Assembly: GCA_008638375.1 (NCBI GenBank)
Contig: CM018043.1
Location: forward strand, 41,052,066-41,116,065
Reading direction: 5' to 3'
Origin: Nyssa sinensis
Lineage: Eukaryota > Streptophyta > Magnoliopsida > Cornales > Nyssaceae
Length of the DNA: 64,000 bases
Under the pieces are notes generated by a model that saw nothing but the letters and a program-made list of their open reading frames with translations, was not told the DNA's origin and searched no databases. A program made the position numbers and the translations under genes. Shown here one piece after another: positions 11,044 through 20,183 of this stretch. Position 1 is the stretch's first letter. Each line of letters opens with the position of its first letter.

Positions 11044-11104
11044 GTCAAGGAAACGTTATGCTCGGGAGGCCAAGTCTGCTCCCAACATCGTACAGGTCGC
11101 TAAC

Positions 11105-11626
11105 TTGGAGAAAAGGTTAAAACCCGTACCAGAAATCCAATTTACGGATCATGACCTTATGGGAGTACATTGTCCTCACAGTGACGCCCTGGTCATCTCC
11201 CTCAAGATCGCCAACTTCGAGATCCGAAGAGTCCTCGTTGACACTGGGTGCTCAACTAATGTACTGTTCTACGACCCTTTCAAGCATATGAAACTCAACC
11301 CCAATGACATAAAACCCACGGTTATAATCATGGCGAGCTTCGACGGAAACACCAACACTCCACTAGGGAGGGTCGATCTGGCCACAACTGCAGGTGAAGG
11401 GGACGGGCAAAAGACCACGATAGTTGCGTACATGGTCCTAAAAGCCAAATTTCCTTACAACGTCATAATTGGGAGGCCCTGGCTACATGAGATGGGGGCA
11501 GTCACATCGACTCTCCACCAATGCTTGAAATACGTTCACAATCAGACAGTTTACTCCATTAGAGGATGCCAACCGACCTCCCGAGAATGCCATGCCCTCG
11601 CACTTAAGGCCAAGGCCCCTAAATAG
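11105..11626 (+). CDS. Aspartic protease of the Tat element
   Basis: Retrotransposon aspartic proteases cut Gag-Pol. The catalytic triad motif LVDTGCSTN is present, followed by GRPWLHEMGA typical of the C-terminal flap region in Tat-type Pol. No ATG opens this frame. It is open upstream to about 10947, so the protease is probably made as a fusion with Gag, by -1 frameshift, by splicing, or through a lost indel. It ends at TAG 11624-11626, and the same frame resumes at once as RT, so this is the protease part of one Pol frame. Confidence 0.85.
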   Translation: MEKRLKPVPEIQFTDHDLMGVHCPHSDALVISLKIANFEIRRVLVDTGCSTNVLFYDPFKHMKLNPNDIKPTVIIMASFDGNTNTPLGRVDLATTAGEGDGQKTTIVAYMVLKAKFPYNVIIGRPWLHEMGAVTSTLHQCLKYVHNQTVYSIRGCQPTSRECHALALKAKAPK

Positions 11627-11632
11627 CAATTA
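11621..11632 (+). promoter_or_regulatory. Leaky stop context TAG CAA TTA between protease and RT
   Basis: The protease frame ends AAA TAG CAA TTA, and the frame is open on both sides. TAG followed by CAR YYA is the tobamovirus-type readthrough signal, and CAA TTA fits it exactly. A programmed readthrough here would make RT-integrase at a low ratio to protease. A chance stop mutation is the alternative. Confidence 0.55.
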
Positions 11633-13753
11633 CTGCACGCCCGTGAGTGCAAGGATGCAATCTACCCTTGCTGTCACGAGGCAGAAGACTGTCCCTCCAG
11701 GATTGACGAGCCATTAAGCCCCAGAGGAAGGGATAGCAAAGCCAAACCTATAGGGGAACCTATTAAAGTCCTGGTCAGCTCGGAAGATCAAGGGCGTTAC
11801 CTACAGATAGGTCCCGACCTAACACATACCGAGCAGGACGAGATGGTCAAATTCTTAAAGAAAAACCTCTCTGTGTTCGCCTGGGAAACAAGGGACATGG
11901 AAGGGATAGATCCCGACCTGATCACACACAGACTAATGGTGGATCCGGATCATCCACCAGTGAGACAAAAGAGAAGGCCACTCGCTCCAGAACGGCATCA
12001 GGTCATCAACGACGAAGTTCAAAGGTTGCTCGACGCCAACATGATACGAGAGGTATTTTATCCTGATTGGTTGGCCAACACTGTTCTGGTCAAGAAGAAG
12101 AACGGCAAATGGAGAGTCTGTGTTGACTACACGGATCTCAACAAAGCATGCCCGAAGGATAGCTTCCCTCTTCCACGAATAGATCAGTTAGTTGATGCAA
12201 CTGCAGGGCACGAGCTCATGAGCTTCATGGATGCTTATTCTGGGTACAACCAAATACAGATGCATCCCCCCGACCAGGAGAAGACTTCATTCATCATCGA
12301 ACGAGGTCTCTATTGTTATAGAGTGATGCCGTTCGGACTGAAGAATGCTGGAGCTACCTACCAACGTCTTGTTAATAAGATGTTCAGCTCTCTAATCGGC
12401 AGCACTATGGAAGTCTACATCGACGATATGCTGGTCAAAAGCCTAAGGAAGAGCAGTCATCTCCAGCACCTAGCACAAACCTTTGATATTCTCAGACAGT
12501 ATAAGATGAAGCTCAATCCATCAAAGTGCACCTTTGGTGTAACAAAAGGGAAATTCCTTGGGTACATAGTCTCTCAAAGAGGTATAGAAGCAGACCCGAC
12601 CCAGATCGGGGCTCTGATCGGACTGAAATCCCCAAGGACCCGGAAGGACATTCAACCTCTGAACGGCAGGATAGCAGCTCTTAGCAGATTCATCTCCAAG
12701 TCCACGGATCGTTGCCTACCATTCTTCAAGGCTCTGAAAGGTAACAAATATTTACAATGGACTGACGAATGTGAAAAATCGTTTCAGGAACTCAAAAGGT
12801 ACCTAGCCTCGCCCGAGCTCTTATCAAAACCGATCCAAGGGGAAAGACTGCTTCTCTACCTTGCAGTCTCTGAGAACGCTGTCAGTTCGGTACTGGTCAG
12901 ACAGGACAGGAGCGTGCAGAGGCCCATCTTCTATGTCAGCAAGGCATTACTGGACACAGAGAAGAGGTACCCCGAGATCGAAAAACTAGCCTTGGCACTC
13001 ATAATATCGGCGCGAAAGCTCAGACCCTACTTCCAAGCACATCCCATAGAGATTCCAACTGCTTACCCACTGAAAACCGTCCTGAGAAAACCAGAAGTAT
13101 CAGGACGACTGGTCAAATGGTCTGTGGAACTAGGGGAGTTCGACTTGTCCTATGTTCCACGAGTCTCAATTAAAGGGCAAGCCTTGGCAGACTTCGTCGC
13201 AGAATTCACTCCCGCACTACTAAGCAAAGCACAACTCTCTGACGATATAGGAACTTGGAAGTTGTATACTGATGGATCATCCACCGACCGAGGTGCTGGA
13301 GCCGGGCTAGTACTACATTCTCCTGATGGACTCACGACCGAAAAGGCAATTAGCTTAGGGTTCAAAGCCTCCAACAACGAAGCAGAATATGAGGTCCTTA
13401 TCTTAGGGATGAAGCTAGCTCAAGAATGTGAGGTGCAGAACCTCGAGGTATTTTCTGACTCCCAACTGGTGGTCAGCCAAGTTCAAGGAGAATACGCCGT
13501 CAAGGATGAGAGAATGCTTCGATATTTGGAGTTAGTCAATTTGTTGAAACATTCCTTCCGAGCATTCTCAATCCAAAAAATAGAAAGAGGTCAAAACAGC
13601 AGAGCCGATGCCTTAGCAAACATGGCATCTCACATGAAGACAGGGGTAGACTCAACGATAAAGTTCTCTCACCAGCCGAGGCCTAGCACCGAGGAGGTCC
13701 AGGTCGCCCAAGTCACAGAACAGCCTCAGAACTGGATGACTCCTATACTCTAG
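11627..13753 (+). CDS. Reverse transcriptase and dual RNase H of the Tat element
   Basis: The frame is continuous with protease after the 11624 TAG; the first Met is at 11843. RT motifs in order are CVDYTDLNKACPKD, FMDAYSGYNQI (first Asp), MPFGLKNAGATYQR, and YIDDMLVKS (catalytic DD). The native gypsy RNase H follows (LLLYLAVSENAVSSVLVR to ALADFVAEF) and lacks the usual first acidic residue, so it looks like the decayed tether domain of Tat elements. A second RNase H of archaeal type then follows with its acidic residues: LYTDGSS, NNEAEYE, SDSQLV. The segment ends at TAG 13751-13753. The next codons (YLEEGLLPED) keep the family pattern in frame, so this TAG looks like a CAG to TAG mutation. 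Confidence 0.92.
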   Translation, partial: QLLHARECKDAIYPCCHEAEDCPSRIDEPLSPRGRDSKAKPIGEPIKVLVSSEDQGRYLQIGPDLTHTEQDEMVKFLKKNLSVFAWETRDMEGIDPDLITHRLMVDPDHPPVRQKRRPLAPERHQVINDEVQRLLDANMIREVFYPDWLANTVLVKKKNGKWRVCVDYTDLNKACPKDSFPLPRIDQLVDATAGHELMSFMDAYSGYNQIQMHPPDQEKTSFIIERGLYCYRVMPFGLKNAGATYQRLVNKMFSSLIGSTMEVYIDDMLVKSLRKSSHLQHLAQTFDILRQYKMKLNPSKCTFGVTKGKFLGYIVSQRGIEADPTQIGALIGLKSPRTRKDIQPLNGRIAALSRFISKSTDRCLPFFKALKGNKYLQWTDECEKSFQELKRYLASPELLSKPIQGERLLLYLAVSENAVSSVLVRQDRSVQRPIFYVSKALLDTEKRYPEIEKLALALIISARKLRPYFQAHPIEIPTAYPLKTVLRKPEVSGRLVKWSVELGEFDLSYVPRVSIKGQALADFVAEFTPALLSKAQLSDDIGTWKLYTDGSSTDRGAGAGLVLHSPDGLTTEKAISLGFKASNNEAEYEVLILGMKLAQECEVQNLEVFSDSQLVVSQVQGEYAVKDERMLRYLELVNLLKHSFRAFSIQKIERGQNSRADALANMASHMKTGVDSTIKFSHQPRPSTEEVQVAQVTEQPQNWMTPIL

Positions 13754-14968
13754 TACCTGGAAGAAGGACTCCTCCCAGAAGACAGAAATAAGGCAAAAAG
13801 AATCCGCATCAGAGCAGCTCGGTACCTTGTCCTTAACGGAAAGCTCTATCGAAGATCTTACACTCAGCCATTGTTAAAATGCCTAGCACCCGAGGAGTCT
13901 CAGTACGTCTTGGCAGAAATCCATGAAGGAATTTGCGGAAATCATAACGGACGGAGAACCATAGCCCACCGAGCTCTAACCCAAGGCTACTACTGGCCTG
14001 GGATGCTAAAGGAAGCAAAGGAATATACTCGAAAGTGTGACAAATGCCAAAGGTTCGCCCCTTATCAGCATCAGCCACGACATGAGCTCATCCCCATCAC
14101 TAGCCCATGGCCCTTTGCACAGTGGGGAATGAACATCATAGGACCATTGCCTAAAGCCAAACCGAACAGGAGATACCTATTGGTGGCCATTGACTACTTC
14201 TCAAAATGGGCCGAAGCAGAACCATTGACTCACATCACTGAAAAAGAGGTCCTGAGGTTTACTTGGAAAAATATAGTTTGCAGGTTCAGCATACCTCACG
14301 TGATCGTCTCAGATAATGGCACACAGTTTACTGGGAAAATATTCAAGAAATTCTGCCAAGATCTAAACATCAACCAGCACTTTTCCTCCCCTGGTCATCC
14401 TCAGGCAAACGGGCAGGCCGAGGTCACTAACCGGACGATCCTGGACGCTCTCAAGAAAAGATTAGAGGCAGCTAAAGGGAAATGGGTTGAGGAACTCCCT
14501 GGGGCACTCTGGGCCTACCGAACAACCAGGAGAACTCCAACATTAGAAACTCCCTTCTCACTCGCCTACGGAACCGAGGCTGTAATCCCTGTTGAGATTG
14601 GCATGCCCACCTTGAGGACTGAAGCTTTCAACGAGGAGACCAATGACCAACAACTAGCAGAAAACTTGGATTTGCTTGAAGAAAGAAGAGAGCAGGCCGT
14701 AATCAGAATTGAAGCATATCAGCGCAGGACGGTTAGCCGCTCAAAAATTGGCCTTAGGCCTACCAGCTTCCAAGTTGGGGACCTCGTCCTAAGAAGGGTG
14801 TTCCAGAACACCAAGGATCCCACCATGGGGAAGTTATCACCGAACTGGGAAGGCCCCTACAGAATCACCAAAACAGTAAGACCGACCACTTACTGGTTGG
14901 AGAACATGGATGGGAAACTTGTCCCCAGACCATGGAATATGGAGCATTTACGAAAGTATTATCAATAA
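13754..14968 (+). pseudogene. Integrase of the Tat element, first catalytic Asp lost
   Basis: The HHCC zinc domain is present (HEGICGNHNGRR... CDKCQRF). In the core, the first acidic residue, normally Asp in WGMD.GP, is Asn: AAC at 14132-14134, one G to A change from GAC. The second (VSDNGTQF) and third (QAEVTNR) acidic residues are kept. The C-terminal part holds VGDLVLRRV and LSPNWEGPYRI, and there is no chromodomain. It ends at TAA 14966-14968 and is open in the Pol frame from the 13751 TAG. With the Asn, strand transfer should be abolished, so this copy could move only with help. Confidence 0.88.
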
Positions 14969-14999
14969 AATGATTTCTTTTTTCCAATATATTCCGTGA

Positions 15000-15533
15000 A
15001 ATATCTCAATGTACAGACTTCAGGTCTGGTCCATCTTAATGCACAGGCTCAGGTCTGGTCCATCTCAATGTACAGACTTCAGGTCTGGTCCATCTTAAAT
15101 GCACAGACTATAAGTCTGGTCCATCTCAATGTACAGACTTCAGGTCTGGTCCATCTTAAATGCACAGACTATAAGTCTGGTCCATCTCAATGTACAGACC
15201 TCTCAGGTCTGGTCCATCTTGATGCACAGGCTCAGGTCTGGTCCATCTCAATGTGCAGACTTCAGGTCTGGTCCATCTTAAATGCACAGACTATAAGTCT
15301 GGTCCATCTCAATGTACAGACCTCTCAGGTCTGGTCCATCTTAATGCACAGGCTCAGGTCTGGTCCATCTCAAATGCACAGACTATAAGTCTGGTCCATC
15401 TCAATGTACAGACTTCAGGTCTGGTCCATCTCAAATGCACAGACTTCAGGTCTGGTCCATCTTAATGTACAGACTTCAGGTCTGGTACGTTTCAATGCAC
15501 AGACCTCAGGTCTGTTCCATCTTAATAAACAAA
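15000..15533 (+). repeat. Tandem array of hairpin-forming ~30-38 bp units
   Basis: About 16 units of the type GTACAGACTTCAGGTCTGG + TCCATCTYAAT follow integrase directly. Each unit centres on an inverted repeat CAGAC...GTCTG. The loop varies (TTCAG, TATAA, CTCTCAG), and in the TATAA version the outer arms extend to CAGACT/AGTCTG. Units alternate in higher-order blocks. Tandem repeats between integrase and the 3' LTR are known from Tat elements and can seed satellites. Confidence 0.9.
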
Positions 15534-16142
15534 ATCCCTAAGTCTAATCCATCTTGATATATGAGGATGATGTTTTATTGCAAGAACACGAAACTATGTG
15601 CCAGCAGTTATAAACAGACGAGGATAACTCTAAGTGCTCAGTCACACCGACCATCAAAAAATCCTTACAAATACAAGTCGCTCAGTTCGGCAATCAAGCT
15701 CAGGTTCCTGCTCTAAAAGATCAGAGTAACTGTCTTGTACCAGTTTCTACGATTGTTAATCAGTGATCAGATTGATCGATTATTATGCAAGTCATCTTCT
15801 TAAAGAAAATCCATGATTCAAAAACCCCTCCAATACCAAGAGTTCGGCACAAGTTGGTTATTACTACACATTACTTCAGGATTGCCATAAGTTAGTTCTG
15901 GAGACAACCCATGGTCGGTAAAAACAATACTCTGGATTCCGAGCAGGTTTACTTGTGTCATAATACAAGCCTCAAAGGCCGAAGTCCGTTCATACACAAC
16001 AAAACATTGATACTTTTTTAGAACAGAACTCAAAGATTGCCAACAATCAAAGAAAGATAGAGACAAAAACTGAAGAGAAGATATTTTCATTAATATTTGA
16101 GCTCGGTTACAAAAAGATGAAACAGGACTACAAAAGTTTTCC
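15534..16142 (+). other. Non-coding spacer after the hairpin array
   Basis: No reading frame or repeat stands out here. It lies between the tandem array and the end of the convergent antisense gene, and probably holds that gene's 3' UTR. Reading the minus strand, an AATATTAATGAAAAT stretch near 16085-16100 is a weak poly(A)-signal candidate. Confidence 0.6.
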
Positions 16143-18144
16143 CTAAACTAAGGGGCTTGCAGATCCGTCGTCCTGATCACCATCCTCGTCCTCGTCATCG
16201 TCGTCAATCCCAGACAGGTCAATATCCGGGTGCTTGGCAAGAAGCTTGGACTTGAAGTTGTCATAACCGAGCTGCGCAATAGTATCACCCATCTTCTCAA
16301 GCTCGGTCTTCAACCTGGCCTCGGTCTCAACCTTGGCCTCCTCAACCTTCTGAGCAATTGAAGACTGAAGGACACTGCTCTCCTCCTTCAGTTTGGTCAG
16401 GTCCTGAAGAAGGGAGTCCCTTTCAGAGCGCAAAGAATCCCTCTCAAGCGTAACAGAATCCCTTTCGGATTCCATAATTGGGAAGCAATTCCTCGCCTCC
16501 TTCAGCTCGTCCTCGGCTGCGGTGGCCCGAGATTGAGCCGTACCGAGCTGCAACCGAGCTTCATCCAGCTCCTCTTCCAGCCTTTCCACGGCCTGAAGAT
16601 CAACTGTGGCCTCCATCAAAGCGGCCAAATTATGCAAAGTCTGCAAAAATAAAACAAAAAGGCACATCAGTAAAGAGAAAAAGAAAGAAAAACGCCAAAG
16701 AAGAAAGGTCGGTCGTTACCTTCAAATGGGCCCTCATGGCACCAATCACTATCTTCTCAGTACCCTTCCTGGTACTGCAGGAAGGGGAATCCGTCCGAGG
16801 GGCCTCCGCCCAGAAGTCCTCAATGGCCTGATGGACAGCCTTGTATCCATCAGGCATCTCAGTACCTACTTTGGCCTTACCCCTCTGTTGAGATTTCTGA
16901 GCTAAAGAGGAAGCAGGCCTCGGTACCACCACACCCCTTTGAGGGGCAGAAGAGGGTTCCCTGATCACCACCCCCTTTTGAGGGGCAGGGGAGGGCTCCT
17001 TGATCGTGACGCCTCTCAGAGGAGGTCGGGAAGAAGGAGAAGCAGAAGAAACAGCCCCCTTCTTGGGAGGCGCAGAGGAGGACGGGTCAGTTGTCTTCGT
17101 CTTCTTCGAAGAAGACGCAGCAGGAGGAGGCTGGCTCGCCACCCTCTTCTTCTTCGAGGACCCCCATTTACCAGCCACTGATTTGAGGACTTCGTCAACA
17201 ACGTTCTTGTCCTTGGGAGGCATTGTAGAGCCCGAGTGAAGAATAGCTCGGTAGTCCCTGTTTGAAGTCCGAAGAAGCCTCTTGTATTGGTCTTTCAGAA
17301 CAGGGGTGAATTGAGGCCTCTTCTTGATGCTCTTGTCTGCACAGAGAAAGTTTGAAGCAAATGATTAGTCAGAGACACAGAAACAAGCACAGAACAAAAT
17401 TACAAAAGAAAAGGGGGTCCCACCCATAAACCCCGTGCTCCGGGGGAACGTGGAGAACTGGTCCTCAAGGTCGGTCACTTCCCATTCTCCACTAACGAAG
17501 AAGTACCGATCCTTCCAAAATTTGTTGGAGGACGGTACGTAAGTCAAAGGACGGAAACCCTTGTCAAACGACATGTAATAGAGGCCCTCCGCCTTCAAAT
17601 ATTTAAGATCCATTTTGCTACGGATCAAATCTAAGGAAACCTCAACGTCGTTCAGACGACCTAAGGCCATAAACCCTAACAGGTGCCTCCAACTATTCAA
17701 AAGCAGGTCGGCCGGGCAGAGGTTGAACCAATAGAAAAAGTCCCTAAGCAATCTAGGGAAAGGAAGGCGTAGCCCCATCTCGAACCAGGCAGAATAAACA
17801 CAAATTTCTCCTTCTCGAATATCCCAAGGATAGTCTAGGTCATCGGGAGCCCTAAGGGTAACATTCGAAGGGATGTCATACCTCTCCCTTATAACCTCCA
17901 ACCAAGAGGGGGCTACAATACTCTCTGTCTTCTCTCCCTGAGAAGACCGACCCGAAACCTCACCCTCTCTATCCCTAGACTCCGAGAAGGCATCGACAAT
18001 CCTAACTGAGGGGCTAGAACGAGCCTCCTCTGACCTGGTCCTCAGGAAACTACTCCCCCTAACTAAGGTTCGCGACAGGGAATAAGCCTCCGGGAGGCTC
18101 CCTGACCCATTACCAACACCAGAAGATGCCGAAGAAGTCGACAT
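16143..18144 (-). CDS. Three-exon antisense gene of the Tat element (gypsy-type transposase_28-like protein)
   Basis: I infer three exons on the minus strand: 18144-17424, 17336-16720 and 16640-16143. Introns of 87 and 79 bp have ATGG|GTGGGA and AAG|GTAACG donors and TGTGCAG and TTTTGCAG acceptors. Phases match (1 and 0), giving 611 residues with no internal stop. Residues about 90-220 match the plant putative gypsy-type transposon family (Transposase_28, PF04195, from memory): ICVYSAWFEMGLRLPFPRLL, NSWRHLLGFMALGRL, GLYYMSF, PSSNKFWKDRYFFV. Exon 2 is basic, Ser/Pro-rich and has repeated KEPSPAPQKGVVI-like motifs. Exon 3 is a long coiled coil (about 450-570) ending in an acidic tail. A TATA box lies about 200 bp upstream. 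Antisense ORFs are known in Tat elements; their function is unknown. Confidence 0.85.
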
Positions 18145-18340
18145 TCCAAAATAGCCAAAATGAGAAGAGAGGAAATTGAAAAGATGAACAAAAATACTAA
18201 AACCGAACCTGAATAAAAGTAAGGGACTTCGGATGGATGGGATTCTTCACAAGTTAATTTCCTGATTCGACAATGGCGGATGAATATCTCACTTCGTAGG
18301 AAAGAAGACGGTAAAAGAATCGTACAAGGCTCTTTCCCCC

Positions 18341-18348
18341 TTTTTATA
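18341..18348 (-). promoter_or_regulatory. TATA box of the antisense gene
   Basis: On the minus strand the sequence reads GCGTATAAAAAGGGGG, a strong TATA match about 195 bp before the MSTSSAS start codon. It lies between the 3' LTR and the gene, so the antisense transcript would have its own promoter rather than use the LTR. This is a sequence match only. Confidence 0.6.
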
Positions 18349-18540
18349 CGCATCCGGAGAGTAATTGCTACCCAAGCGAACCGTCACGACAGTATCGCAA
18401 CAATAATGACTTGAGAAACCCGAAGAATCGACTGCGCAATAAATGCTGTACCAACGGACGTCTCGAAAAACGAGACAACAGAACGCATGGCTTTTCGGAC
18501 GCACATAAAACCTTAGTTACGCCTCGAGCTCAAACTAAGG

Positions 18541-18557
18541 CTTGGGGGGGGAGTAAC
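18541..18557 (+). other. Polypurine tract of the Tat element
   Basis: CTTGGGGGGGGAGTAAC abuts the 3' LTR at 18558. The G/A-rich run is the expected primer for plus-strand DNA. Confidence 0.85.
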
Positions 18558-19281
18558 TGATATACCACTATGTGACACACCAACCACTGCACGACACGTG
18601 TGACTGCAAGATCGGCTCGCGACTAATAATACAGCTCATGCTCGGCCATATAACTTATGCTCAGTCGCTTAGTTCATGTTCGGCCTTATAATCTGTGCTC
18701 GGTCATTCAGTATATGCTCGGTCATCCGGTTCATGCTCGGTCACATGACTTATGTTCGGTCATTCAGTTCATGATCGGTTGTATACCTCATCCTCGGTCA
18801 ATCAAAGGCATTACCCATATAAACCGAGCTCATAGTATCAAAGCAAGGCGGCTCTCCTACAAATCTAAATATATGCATACGCAAGCCTGCAATACAGCAA
18901 ATCAATAGTCAAATCTTATCACCGCTTCCATAGGCTCCAAGCAGGGAATAAGGAAGCTGTTTCCAACAAGGAAACTACCACACTGAGTTGCCATATTCAA
19001 CAAGGTAACTGATATCTCCAAAAATCCGATCCCTATATTCATGGCTCCAAATCCTAATCAACTTAGGAGAGACATTGCCTATAAATTCAACCCTAAAGGT
19101 ACGCTTTACGTTCATGCTCATTATTTTGGCTTTTATTATAAGTCTTTCAATTCAGTTTATTGACTTAAGCATCGGAGCGGCTACCGCCGGAGCCAACCCG
19201 GTGGTCCTCTGATCTTCCGTTTCGAAGTGTTTTGCAGGGAGCCGAGCTTGGATCTCACGTGGGCCAAAAGGTGCAGCATCA
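18558..19281 (+). repeat. 3' LTR of the Tat element
   Basis: It has the same 724-bp length as the 5' LTR, with about 14 differences that are all C/T or A/G changes. It is followed by GATTT (19282-19286), the second copy of the target-site duplication. Confidence 0.96.
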
Positions 19282-19427
19282 GATTTGAAGAACCAAGAGA
19301 AGCTAGCCTTGCAGCACTTTACTCAATTGAGCCAGTGGGAAGAAGGCTTGGCAAAGCAAAAGTCGAGGATTCAATAGCTTAATGAAGGGGATCAAAACAT
19401 GAGTTTCTTTTGTAAGACCATCACTAA
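19282..19427 (+). pseudogene. LINE E ORF2 fragment, right part
   Basis: This resumes the frame broken at 8521. Translation gives EEGLAKQKSRIQ, a stop in place of Trp, then LNEGDQNMSFFCKTI, the segment that precedes RT in LINE A (LSEGDQNTSFFFKSV). It is cut at 19427 by the LTR of element F. Bases 19423-19427 (ACTAA) may be one copy of F's target duplication; the other end is outside the window. Confidence 0.85.
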
Positions 19428-20183
19428 TGTGAACCCGTAAGATCGAAATCCCTTGAACCCATAATCAAATTGAAACTTACCCAAGAAAGCCAAGAATCAG
19501 GTCAAGATAATCTAGACCCGTTGAAAACTTATTTCAAGAACCTAGAATTGATGAGAATGCCACAAAGGCTATGCCTTTGATAAGTACATAGTTCACGCAA
19601 GAACAGGAAGAGAAAACTGAAAAATTCTCTTTGCAGAAAGCTTCATTCACGTTCCTAGCCTCCAAATTGCGGTTACAAGTTCTTTTAAAACCCTCATAAG
19701 TTCATAGTTCACTCAAGAACAAGAAGAGAAAACTGAAAAAATTATCTATGTAGAAAGCTTCATTCATGTTCCTAGCTCGAAATTGCGGCTACAAGTTCTT
19801 TTAAAACCCTCTCTGAAACCCTAGGATCGAATAAAGCCTACATCAAATAAAAGACACCACTAAATGAGTTAAATAGGCCTAAATGCCTACAACCATAAAA
19901 ACGTAAAATAAGGCCACACGCTTATACTTAACGAAATAAAAAGTCTATACGAAACCACTAGGCTATGCCGCCCCCCTCTGTATCTTGTATCACATGGATT
20001 AAACCTGGTTCATCTTCTTTCAAGCCCATCTTGAATGTTAGGGTCTTGCTCAATGAGTTTGCAAACTCGGCCCAAGTGGATTGCACCAATCCTTGTATTG
20101 CTTCCTCGATCTTCTTAGCTCTCAACCTTGTGATTGGCCCATTCGAAACTTGTTTAAGACTCGGTCCACCATAGTGCATATCA
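19428..20183 (-). repeat. 3' LTR of minus-strand gypsy element F
   Basis: On the plus strand it runs TGTGAACCCGTAAG to GTGCATATCA, so it is TG...CA. It is preceded (minus sense) by a purine-rich tract at about 20184-20200. It shares phrases with the LTRs of array H, such as GGTCCACCATRGTGC, TCTCRACCTTGTGATTGGCCCA and AAACCCTAGG, so F and H are one family. The Pol frame of F runs into this LTR and stops at 19958. Confidence 0.75.
19580..19811 (+). repeat. 116-bp direct tandem duplication inside LTR of F
   Basis: Copy 1 (19580-19695) and copy 2 (19696-19811) both run from ATAAGTNCATAGTTCAC through AAGCTTCATTCA and TTGCGG to TTTTAAAACCCTC. They have around ten differences and one small indel. 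It is a local duplication within the LTR. Confidence 0.85.

Larger units (their letters stand above)
8522..19281 (+). mobile_element. Complete Tat-lineage Ty3/gypsy LTR retrotransposon
   Basis: Two 724-bp LTRs (TG...CA) flank 9.3 kb of internal DNA, and GATTT is duplicated at 8517-8521 and 19282-19286. The internal order is PBS, gag, protease, RT, RNase H, second RNase H, integrase, tandem repeats, an antisense gene and a PPT. A second RNase H and a long 3' region with a reverse-strand ORF and tandem repeats are known marks of the Tat/Ogre lineage. The LTRs differ at about 14 of 724 sites by my count, all transitions. The usual plant rate of 1.3e-8 per site per year would put insertion under about a million years ago. 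A dead integrase residue and disrupted frames make this copy non-autonomous as it stands. Confidence 0.96.

Noticed and set aside
14996..15465. Open frames of 70-130 codons over the hairpin array
   Set aside because: They are periodic translations of the tandem repeat with no start context or homology.
15000..15533. CRISPR-like palindromic repeats
   Set aside because: Repeats are directly adjacent without unique spacers, and the sequence is plant retrotransposon DNA.
16478..17239. Plus-strand open frames rich in Arg and Gly
   Set aside because: They lie opposite exons 2 and 3 of the antisense gene, and the minus-strand reading explains the composition.
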